DNA of 64,000 nucleotides from Marinomonas shanghaiensis (GTDB lineage: Bacteria > Pseudomonadota > Gammaproteobacteria > Pseudomonadales > Marinomonadaceae). The translations under genes were made by a program, and so were the position numbers. Where the stretch lies: NCBI RefSeq assembly GCF_003259175.1, contig NZ_QGOK01000017.1, positions 1-64,000 of the forward strand, read 5' to 3'. How positions within the stretch are numbered: position 1 is the stretch's first letter; each line of letters opens with the position of its first letter. The notes under the pieces were generated by a model. The model was not told the origin of the DNA and did not search any database. It saw only the letters and a list, made by a program, of their open reading frames with translations. Positions 54,872 through 62,003 of the stretch are shown piece after piece.

Positions 54872-54888
54872 TTGGCCTTGCAATTGCA
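54872..54888 (+). promoter_or_regulatory. Sigma-54 promoter of fliK and downstream genes
   Basis: TTGGCCTTGCAATTGCA has the invariant GG (54874-54875) and GC (54886-54887) ten bases apart, and matches the core YTGGC-N7-TTGCA. The start point would fall near 54899, about 17 nt before fliK. FlrC, encoded upstream, is the likely activator. Confidence 0.85.
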
Positions 54889-54915
54889 TACTATTCTCTA
54901 TTGCCGGAGAAAATT

Positions 54916-56559
54916 ATGCGCACAGATTCCAATACAGTATTGTCTTTATCGCCAAGTGTTCCACCTAAAAAAGCAACTTTGGCTAAATCTTCTTCTGAGA
55001 GCGGTGTGGCTTTTGCGAAAGATTTTCATAATGCTAAGGAGGCTAATCATGTCAAAAAAGAGACCGTCGTCAATGATTCGCCTGGATCTAATAGTAAATC
55101 TTCCTCATCTTCTCTTGTTAAGCCTTCGTCTGCTGGGTCTGCAACTGCTGATTCTGCGTCTGCAACTGTTGAGTCTTCCGCACAATCTGGCGGCCAAACT
55201 TCCTCTTTAGTGAGTGATGAAAACAAAGCCACTGGCTTAACAGTAGAGTCCTCTTCGAGTACTACAGCGGTGACGAATTCGACGGCTAAAAGTGGCAAAG
55301 CTTTGCAGCTCGAGGGTGAAAATTTACCTGTTAACGGTTCGGCTGTCTCTGTTGAAAACCTAGTTGATCCGTCATCTGAATCAAAAATACAGCGACAAGA
55401 AGAGACTAGTGCAATGACTCCGTTGCAACTTGGTGATGGTTCCACCGACGCTGTTGACGCACTGGCAAAAGACAATAAGGTGGCGAATCCAGCAGCAGTG
55501 TTGGGGGCATTAGGTGCTGGTGCTGGCGTGTTAGCCAGCGGTACAAATAAGCAGGCAGCAGCGGTTCCATTAGACAAAGCAGGTCTGCCGCCAGTGGATG
55601 TTGATGAAAATATTCCAGCTCCTTCTCTGGATCAAGAAAATGGAGAATTGTCTTGGGTGTTGTCTCAAATGGACGCATCGGTTGCTAAGGCTGCGCCAAT
55701 AGAAAAAGTGACAGAAGGTGTCGCGCTAGATGCTGGTAAAGCGGCTACCACAGCATTAGCAGCGGGCGCTTTGGTTAATGTTGCCAATAAAGAAAGTCGA
55801 TCAGGTGTCGTTCCATCGCCTTTATTGGATTCAGCTACTGGTGATGTTGCTTTATCTACAGAGGTCAATAGTGACTCAGCAGAGACGTTGCTTGGGGAAG
55901 ATGGCGTGTTAATCAACGAACCTATCGAGTTACGTAAAAAAGAACAAGAGGCTATGATAGGTCGCATGTCCGCGCAAATGGACGGTGCTACAGCCGATGA
56001 TGCGCTAGGTGGGTTAAATAGCTCCTTACAGAACCATAATCTCAATCGGGCTGCTCAGGGGGCGGCTGTGGCAGCGACTGTTGTTGCACAAAATCCTCAG
56101 CAAAATTTAGCCATGAGTGTGCCGCCTGGGCACCCAGGATGGGCCGGGGAAATGACTCAAAAAGTGGCTTGGATTGCTCGTGATGGTGGTCATACTGCGC
56201 ATATTCGATTAGATCCGCCCGAACTGGGCAGCCTCACGGTCAAAATTTCGGTAGACAGTGACTCAAACACTCAGGTTAGCTTTGTGGCCGCTACGCCGCA
56301 GGCGAGGGATTTGTTAGAAGGTCAGATGGCACGTTTGCGAGAAATGTTGGCTCAGCAGGGCATGGATTTAAGTCGAGCGGATGTTGATGTGTCACAACAA
56401 GACGCGTCGAGTGCGCAAGAGCGTGGAAATTATCGAAATAGTGGCGCAAATCAAGGAGAAGTAGCCATCAATGATGACCTTGATAATGACCTTGATAATG
56501 AGCTTATGGCGAACAATGTTTCTTATGTGTCGGCATCAGGCGTTGACTACTATGCGTAA
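54916..56559 (+). CDS. fliK: Flagellar hook-length control protein FliK
   Basis: Secreted ruler that sets hook length and triggers the export switch through FlhB. The 547-residue product has a long low-complexity N-terminal and central part rich in Ser, Ala, Val and Lys. The C-terminal FliK domain (about 410-500) contains AHIRLDPPELGSLTVKISVD and ARDLLEGQMARLREMLAQQG. It is longer than E. coli FliK (375), which is common in gammaproteobacteria. ATG 54916 is chosen because of GGAG seven bases before it. A short repeat NDDLDNDLDNEL is near the C-terminus. Confidence 0.92.
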   Translation: MRTDSNTVLSLSPSVPPKKATLAKSSSESGVAFAKDFHNAKEANHVKKETVVNDSPGSNSKSSSSSLVKPSSAGSATADSASATVESSAQSGGQTSSLVSDENKATGLTVESSSSTTAVTNSTAKSGKALQLEGENLPVNGSAVSVENLVDPSSESKIQRQEETSAMTPLQLGDGSTDAVDALAKDNKVANPAAVLGALGAGAGVLASGTNKQAAAVPLDKAGLPPVDVDENIPAPSLDQENGELSWVLSQMDASVAKAAPIEKVTEGVALDAGKAATTALAAGALVNVANKESRSGVVPSPLLDSATGDVALSTEVNSDSAETLLGEDGVLINEPIELRKKEQEAMIGRMSAQMDGATADDALGGLNSSLQNHNLNRAAQGAAVAATVVAQNPQQNLAMSVPPGHPGWAGEMTQKVAWIARDGGHTAHIRLDPPELGSLTVKISVDSDSNTQVSFVAATPQARDLLEGQMARLREMLAQQGMDLSRADVDVSQQDASSAQERGNYRNSGANQGEVAINDDLDNDLDNELMANNVSYVSASGVDYYA

Positions 56560-56678
56560 ACTTACGAGAAATTGATGGTGATACGTTTGATTCTTTGTAG
56601 AATAGGGTGCTGTTCGGGATAGGATGCAGTAAGCGTTCGTTTTAAAGAAAGAATTTGATATACCTAAGGTTTGTTAAT

Positions 56679-57182
56679 ATGGCTGAAGATGGTTTAGATA
56701 TTGGTGCGGAAGAAGGTAAGTCTGGCGGTAAGAAAAAGCTCATTATTATTGTTGCACTGCTTCTTGTGTTAGCTGGAGGAGGCGCGGCGGCTTACTTTTT
56801 TCTTTTCAGTGGGCCAAGTAATGAGGGGGCGGCCGAAGCGGATGTCGCTGCCTTAGCGAATGAGCCATCCATTTATTTGGCTTTGGATCCTGCTTTCACA
56901 ATAGATTTTATGGTAGATGGCCGTCAGCGTTATGTGCAATTGAACATGGCGGTTAAGTCAAAAAATGCGGCTCAAGTGAATGCGGTAAATTTGCATATGC
57001 CTCTGATTCGTAACAGTCTTGTTTTGTTGTATTCCAGTCAGTCGTTTGATGAGTTACAAACGGCAGAAGGGAAGGCCGCCCTAAAAGTCGCTGCGCTTGA
57101 TGCCATCAATGGTATATTAGAGCAAGAAACAGGGCAGGGCGGTATTGATGCCGTATTATTTACTAACTTTGTGATGCAGTAA
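56679..57182 (+). CDS. fliL: Flagellar basal body-associated protein FliL
   Basis: Single-pass inner-membrane protein near the stator. A short cytoplasmic N-terminus, one TM segment (about 19-41, KKLIIIVALLLVLAGGGAAA) and a periplasmic domain with PAFTIDFMVDGRQRYVQLNM, the FliL signature. The 167-residue length is usual. ATG 56679 with AAGG upstream gives the expected N-terminus; an in-frame start at 56655 would add eight residues. A 119-bp gap separates it from fliK. Confidence 0.94.
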   Translation: MAEDGLDIGAEEGKSGGKKKLIIIVALLLVLAGGGAAAYFFLFSGPSNEGAAEADVAALANEPSIYLALDPAFTIDFMVDGRQRYVQLNMAVKSKNAAQVNAVNLHMPLIRNSLVLLYSSQSFDELQTAEGKAALKVAALDAINGILEQETGQGGIDAVLFTNFVMQ

Positions 57183-57186
57183 GATT

Positions 57187-58161
57187 ATGTCAGCTCAAGA
57201 CTTATTATCCCAGGATGAAATCGACGCCCTTTTACACGGTGCTGATGAAAAACCTGCTGAAGAGGATAATCGAGATGCCAACGGTGTGGCGTCTTATGAT
57301 ATTACCAGTCAAGAGCGTATTGTGCGTGGGCGAATGCCCACCTTGGAAATGATAAACGAACGTTTTGCGCGCTATACTCGTATCAGTTTGTTTAATATGT
57401 TGCGGCGCACGGCGGATGTGTCATCGGGTGGTCTTCAAGTCATGAAGTTTGGTGAATACGTTCACACGCTTTATGTGCCTACCAGTTTGAATTTGGTGAA
57501 ATTTCGTCCTTTAAGAAGTACGGCACTTTTTATACTCGATGCTAAGCTAGTATTTAAATTAGTGGATAACTTTTTTGGCGGCGACGGTCGACACGCTAAA
57601 ATCGAAGGTCGTGAGTTTACGCCGACGGAAATTCGTATTGTACAGTTGATGCTCGAGCAAGTTTTTAAAGATCTAACCGAGGCTTGGGCACCTGTATTAA
57701 AGCTAGAGTTGGAATACATTAGTTCAGAAGTGAATCCGGCAATGGCAAACATTGTCAGCCCAAGTGAAGTCGTCGTCGTGTCTACTTTTCATATAGAATT
57801 AGACGGTGGTGGCGGAGAGCTACACATTACGTTGCCGTACTCGATGATTGAACCTGTGCGAGAGTTGCTTGATGCTGGTGTTCAGAGTGATGTCGATGAA
57901 AAAGATGATCGCTGGGGAAAGTCGCTTGAGCAAGATGTGAAAGAGATTGATGTTAACTTGTCAGTGAATGTGGCCAATCGTAAAATCTCGCTCGGTGAGG
58001 TATTAAAATTTAAAGCAGGTGATATCATTCCGATAGAGATGCCAGAGTTTGTCACCGTTAGGGCCAATGGTGTGCCAACGTTTAAAGGCAAATTAGGCAT
58101 AAGCAATGAGCGTTATTCAGTGCAAATGAAAGAAAGTTTTAAAACGAAGGTAGCGAAATAA
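57187..58161 (+). CDS. fliM: Flagellar motor switch protein FliM
   Basis: C-ring protein that receives CheY-P. The N-terminal CheY-binding peptide LLSQDEIDALLHG is intact, the middle domain (about 40-230) interacts with FliG (contains VVVSTFHIELDGGGGELHI), and the C-terminal SpoA domain is homologous to FliN. The 324-residue length is normal. It is followed after one base by fliN. Confidence 0.98.
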   Translation: MSAQDLLSQDEIDALLHGADEKPAEEDNRDANGVASYDITSQERIVRGRMPTLEMINERFARYTRISLFNMLRRTADVSSGGLQVMKFGEYVHTLYVPTSLNLVKFRPLRSTALFILDAKLVFKLVDNFFGGDGRHAKIEGREFTPTEIRIVQLMLEQVFKDLTEAWAPVLKLELEYISSEVNPAMANIVSPSEVVVVSTFHIELDGGGGELHITLPYSMIEPVRELLDAGVQSDVDEKDDRWGKSLEQDVKEIDVNLSVNVANRKISLGEVLKFKAGDIIPIEMPEFVTVRANGVPTFKGKLGISNERYSVQMKESFKTKVAK

Positions 58162-58162
58162 C

Positions 58163-58624
58163 ATGGCAGAAGAACAGAACCCAGATGCAGCAGGGATGGA
58201 TGACGATTTAGCGGATGAGTGGGCGGCAGCGATGTCGGAATCTGGTGACACTAACGATGGTGAAGGACTTGAGGATGAATGGGCCGCTGCTATGTCTGAG
58301 CAAAAAGTTGAGCCGGTTAAATTAGAAACATTGTCTAATCCGTCCGTACCCAGTGGTGGCGTCGGGTCCGATCTTGATTTGATCATGGATATTCCCGTTG
58401 TTCTTTCGATGGAGTTAGGGAATACCGAAATTGCTATTCGTAACTTAATGCAGTTGACACAGGGTTCGGTGGTTGAGCTGGACCGCTTCGCTGGTGAGCC
58501 TTTGGATGTACTTGTAAACGGTACTTTGATTGCGCATGGTGAGGTAGTGGTAGTGAATGATAAGTATGGCATTCGTTTAACGGATGTTGTGAGTCCTAGT
58601 GAGCGAATTCGACGACTTAAGTAG
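58163..58624 (+). CDS. fliN: Flagellar motor switch protein FliN
   Basis: C-ring protein that docks FliH. The C-terminal SpoA domain (about 70-153) contains MDIPVVLSMELGNTEIAIRN and LVNGTLIAHGEVVVVNDKYG. The N-terminal tail holds two near-identical copies of an acidic motif, DLADEWAAAMSE (about 15-26) and GLEDEWAAAMSE (about 35-46), where most FliN proteins have one. This makes the protein 153 residues, longer than E. coli FliN (137). Confidence 0.96.
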   Translation: MAEEQNPDAAGMDDDLADEWAAAMSESGDTNDGEGLEDEWAAAMSEQKVEPVKLETLSNPSVPSGGVGSDLDLIMDIPVVLSMELGNTEIAIRNLMQLTQGSVVELDRFAGEPLDVLVNGTLIAHGEVVVVNDKYGIRLTDVVSPSERIRRLK

Positions 58625-58630
58625 TAGCAA

Positions 58631-59053
58631 TTGATTTTTTCTTTTCTTATACGATGTGTTTTTAGTGTCATATCCACTATGGCTTTTTCGTCTCTTTATG
58701 CGGCAGGCATGCAAGAGGTGTCTGTTGCGTCTTCCGTCTGGAAAATTGTCATTTCTCTGATTGTGGTGATTGCTTTTATTCCCGCTTGCCTTTGGTTGAT
58801 GAAGCGCTTCCAGTTTGCCCAAATGAAGTTGGGTCAGTCAGAAATAAAAATTGTGAATGTTCAATCATTGGGTACAAAAGAAAAATTGATGTTGGTGGAG
58901 GTTGAAGGCGAGCGTTTGTTGATTGGCGTAACAGCGCAGTCAATCACACACTTGAAAAGTTTTTCGCCTAGCGGCAAGTCGTTTGCCTCTATCATGGAGG
59001 AAGTGGACAGAGAACATTCTACTGATGATAAGAGTAATGGGGATCGCTTGTGA
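58631..59053 (+). CDS. fliO: Flagellar biosynthesis protein FliO
   Basis: Membrane chaperone for assembly of the FliP ring. The 140-residue product has a hydrophobic start (about 1-25, possibly a signal), a TM segment (about 36-58, [20 protein letters not shown]) and a cytoplasmic part with [20 protein letters not shown] and [10 protein letters not shown], typical FliO. The TTG start is tentative because no ribosome-binding site is obvious. It overlaps fliP by one base (TGATG). Confidence 0.9.
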   Translation: MIFSFLIRCVFSVISTMAFSSLYAAGMQEVSVASSVWKIVISLIVVIAFIPACLWLMKRFQFAQMKLGQSEIKIVNVQSLGTKEKLMLVEVEGERLLIGVTAQSITHLKSFSPSGKSFASIMEEVDREHSTDDKSNGDRL

Positions 59054-59787
59054 TGCGTTATGTATTGCTCTTATTGTTGGTTTTTCCGGTATTCTCTTGG
59101 GCAGAAGTTGGGTTACCTGCGGTGAAGGTGGTCACTAACCCAGACGGCAGTCAGGATTACTCTGTTTCATTGCAAATCCTTTTTATCATGACAGCGTTGA
59201 CGCTGTTACCTGCTGCCTTGATGATGATGACGTCTTTTACGCGCATTGTGGTGGTGCTGGCAATCTTACGTCAGGCGATTGGTTTGCAGCAAACGCCTTC
59301 TAACCAAATTATGATAGGCATGGCGTTGTTTTTAACGCTTTTTATCATGACGCCCACGTTAGACAAGGTCAATGAAGTGGCGTTACAACCTTATTTAAAA
59401 GAGGAGATGACTTCTATTCAAGCGGTTGAAGCGGCGTCTGTGCCTGTTCGCGATTTTATGTTGGCGCAAACCAGAGAAGACGATATTGCGCTCTTTGTGA
59501 AGCTTGCTGGTAGGGAAGGGACAATCCAATCTATGGAGGAGCTGCCATTTACCATTCTTATGCCCGCGTTTGTGACCAGTGAATTGAAGACGGCTTTTCA
59601 GATTGGCTTTATGATTTTTATCCCATTTTTGATCGTTGATATGGTGGTAGCGAGTGTCTTGATGGCGATGGGTATGATGATGTTGTCGCCTATTATTATT
59701 TCTTTGCCTTTTAAAATCATGCTTTTTGTGATGGTCGATGGTTGGTCTATGATTATGGGCACTTTGGCAGCGAGTTTCGGGATTTAA
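59053..59787 (+). CDS. fliP: Flagellar biosynthetic protein FliP
   Basis: Forms the core of the export gate as a pentamer with FliQ and FliR. A cleavable signal peptide (ending VFSWAEVG) precedes four TM segments. [20 protein letters not shown] and [20 protein letters not shown] are diagnostic. The 244-residue length matches E. coli FliP (245). ATG 59053 overlaps the fliO stop; a GTG one codon earlier is also in frame. Confidence 0.97.
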   Translation: MRYVLLLLLVFPVFSWAEVGLPAVKVVTNPDGSQDYSVSLQILFIMTALTLLPAALMMMTSFTRIVVVLAILRQAIGLQQTPSNQIMIGMALFLTLFIMTPTLDKVNEVALQPYLKEEMTSIQAVEAASVPVRDFMLAQTREDDIALFVKLAGREGTIQSMEELPFTILMPAFVTSELKTAFQIGFMIFIPFLIVDMVVASVLMAMGMMMLSPIIISLPFKIMLFVMVDGWSMIMGTLAASFGI

Positions 59788-59789
59788 TT

Positions 59790-60059
59790 ATGGATCCTCA
59801 AGTAGTACTAGATTTGTATGGGCAAGGATTTTACCTGATTGTGCTGATTGTAGGTGTTGTCATGATGCCTAGTTTGCTGGTGGGGTTAATTGTCAGTGTG
59901 TTTCAAGCCGCGACGCAGATTAACGAGCAAACCTTATCTTTTTTGCCTCGATTAATTGTGACTATTTTGGTCATTATGCAGTTAGGACCATGGATCCTGA
60001 TGAAGCTGATGGATTTTACGACCAGTTTGTTTATTAATATTCCCATGATAATTGGCTGA
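59790..60059 (+). CDS. fliQ: Flagellar biosynthetic protein FliQ
   Basis: Export-gate subunit of 89 residues with two TM helices. It starts MDPQVVLDLYGQGFYLIVLI and contains SLLVGLIVSVFQAATQINEQ and TLSFLPRLIVT, the family core. ATG 59790 is two bases after the fliP stop; an earlier in-frame ATG lies inside fliP and is not used. The stop overlaps fliR by one base. Confidence 0.97.
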   Translation: MDPQVVLDLYGQGFYLIVLIVGVVMMPSLLVGLIVSVFQAATQINEQTLSFLPRLIVTILVIMQLGPWILMKLMDFTTSLFINIPMIIG

Positions 60060-60841
60060 TGTTAGAGATTTATCCTGACCAGCTGCTCAATTTAACGATC
60101 AGTTTCCTTCTGCCATTTTTTCGTATCGGTGCCTTTTTTATGGCGCTTCCTTTGTTTGGTAGTCGATTAGTCAGTCCTAGAGTTCGTATTGCATTTTCTT
60201 TTGTTGTTGCCATCATTATTACTCCAGTTATTGATGTTCCTAACTACGACCCCGTTTCACCTGCTTATATTGTGTTGATTGCTGAGCAACTGGTGATTGG
60301 TTTTGCTTTGGGTTTTGTGGTTACTATTTTGTTTCAATTATTTTCTCTTGCTGGGCAATTGGCTGCGATGAAGGCGGGGTTAGGCTTTGCGATGTCTAAT
60401 GATCCTGCGAATGGTATTTCTGTCGCGACCTTGGGGCAATATTATTTGTCTATGGTGGCGTTGGCCTTTTTGGGTACGAATGGGCATTTAGTGATGATAG
60501 AGTATCTCGCGGAAAGTTTTACTTATTGGCCCATTGGAAGCGGTTTTGATAGTCAGCGTTATTGGCAATTGGTGTTATTAGGGGGGTGGATGTTTGAAAA
60601 AGCCTTGCTTATCGTTATGCCTTTGGCTATTGCTGTATTGGTGATTAACTTGTCTTTTGGTGTGGTTGCCAAGGCTTCTCCGCAGTTGAATATTTTTGCC
60701 TTGGGTTTTCCTATTATCATGCTTTTTTCGTTGTTCTTCTTCTGGATTATGTTGGACGACTTTTTGAATATCTATTTGTTGTTTTTTGCAGAAATGATTG
60801 ATTGGATGAAGACTGCTTGGGGGATTCAGATAAATGGCTGA
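60059..60841 (+). CDS. fliR: Flagellar biosynthetic protein FliR
   Basis: Export-gate subunit with six TM segments, 260 residues. Recognisable stretches are FFRIGAFFMALPLFGSRLVS, EQLVIGFALGFVVTILFQLF and PQLNIFALGFPIIMLFSLFF. It is translationally coupled to fliQ (one-base overlap) and to flhB (eight-base overlap). Confidence 0.97.
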   Translation: MLEIYPDQLLNLTISFLLPFFRIGAFFMALPLFGSRLVSPRVRIAFSFVVAIIITPVIDVPNYDPVSPAYIVLIAEQLVIGFALGFVVTILFQLFSLAGQLAAMKAGLGFAMSNDPANGISVATLGQYYLSMVALAFLGTNGHLVMIEYLAESFTYWPIGSGFDSQRYWQLVLLGGWMFEKALLIVMPLAIAVLVINLSFGVVAKASPQLNIFALGFPIIMLFSLFFFWIMLDDFLNIYLLFFAEMIDWMKTAWGIQING

Positions 60842-61970
60842 GAATGAAGATGGCAGCGAAAAAACCGAAGGTGCCAGTAGTAAGAAGCTTCAGGATGCCC
60901 GTGATAAGGGTAATATTGCTCGCTCAAAAGATCTGAGTTCGGCGCTGCTTTTGATTGTGGCTGCAGCAACATTATATGGAACGGGCACTTTGTTGGCTCG
61001 AGACTTGGCGGTTATATTTGATTTTAACTTCTTGGTTGAACGAGAGGACGTGTTTGACTTAAGCCGGATGATTTTTCATCTCTATGAATCTGTTGTTGCC
61101 ATGATGGACTCGATGGTGCTGCTGATGTCCGTTTTAGCTGTAGCGGGTATTGTGGGGAGCATTGCCTTGGGAGGGCTCAATTTTTCTTGGGAGCCCCTGA
61201 TGCCTAAACTTAGTAAAATGAGCCCAATAGCCGGTCTAAAAAGAATGTTTTCAGTACAGTCTTTAGTGGAGCTTTTGAAGGCAATTGCCAAGGTGACATT
61301 GGTTGGTATCGTGTCATATTTGGTGCTCAATTATTTTTTATTAGAAACGCTGGGGCTTACTTTTCAATCGATCGAATTGTCGATTGCTCACGGTATCGAT
61401 ATTGTTATTTGGTCTTTTATTTTTGTCAGTCTCGCTTTGGCCTTGATTGCGGCGATAGATGTGCCTTTTCAAGTTTGGTCTCATAAAGAAAAACTTAAAA
61501 TGACCAAGCAGGAAGTAAAGGACGAGTTTAAGCAGCAAGAAGGTGATCCTTTAGTTCGAGGGCGTATCCGTCAAATGCAACGTCAAGCTGCAATGAATAG
61601 GATGATGTCTGATGTACCCAATGCGGATGTTATCATTACTAACCCGACACACTTTTCTGTCGCATTAAAATATGATCAAACGGGTGGAAGCGCTCCGATA
61701 TTGTTGGCCAAGGGTGGTGATTTTATTGCGCTGAAAATTCGAGAAGTGGGCAATCACTATGACATCCCTGTGATACAATCACCTGCTTTAACGCGGGCAA
61801 TTTATCATCATACCGAAATAGGGGATGAAATACCGCAAGGTCTCTTTAAGGTGGTGGCTCAGTTGTTGGCGTATGTGTATCAATTACGTAACGCTCGAAC
61901 GGGGGCGCCAAGGCCTGAGGCAATGCCAAATTTAGATGTGCCTGATGAGTTTCAGTGGGATGGTCGTTAA
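60834..61970 (+). CDS. flhB: Flagellar biosynthetic protein FlhB
   Basis: Export-gate protein that switches secretion from hook to filament type after self-cleavage. Four TM segments (about 30-210) are followed by a cytoplasmic domain with the autocleavage motif NPTH at 270-273. The N-terminus GSEKTEGASSKKLQDARDKG is the usual one. The 378-residue length is normal. FliK, encoded upstream, is the protein that triggers this switch. Confidence 0.98.
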   Translation: MAENEDGSEKTEGASSKKLQDARDKGNIARSKDLSSALLLIVAAATLYGTGTLLARDLAVIFDFNFLVEREDVFDLSRMIFHLYESVVAMMDSMVLLMSVLAVAGIVGSIALGGLNFSWEPLMPKLSKMSPIAGLKRMFSVQSLVELLKAIAKVTLVGIVSYLVLNYFLLETLGLTFQSIELSIAHGIDIVIWSFIFVSLALALIAAIDVPFQVWSHKEKLKMTKQEVKDEFKQQEGDPLVRGRIRQMQRQAAMNRMMSDVPNADVIITNPTHFSVALKYDQTGGSAPILLAKGGDFIALKIREVGNHYDIPVIQSPALTRAIYHHTEIGDEIPQGLFKVVAQLLAYVYQLRNARTGAPRPEAMPNLDVPDEFQWDGR

Positions 61971-62003
61971 TTATGTTTTGTCGTTTTTTGGTAGGAATGT
62001 CGC

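Noticed and set aside
55047-55577. Open frame of 176 codons on the minus strand opposite fliK
   Set aside because: It mirrors the Ser/Ala-rich low-complexity part of fliK, which has few stops in antisense. It has no ribosome-binding site and no recognisable domain.
58117-58677. Open frame of 186 codons on the minus strand opposite fliN
   Set aside because: The repeated DEWAAAMSE coding gives a Ser/Ala-rich antisense product. fliN is certain on the plus strand, and the antisense frame has no start signal.
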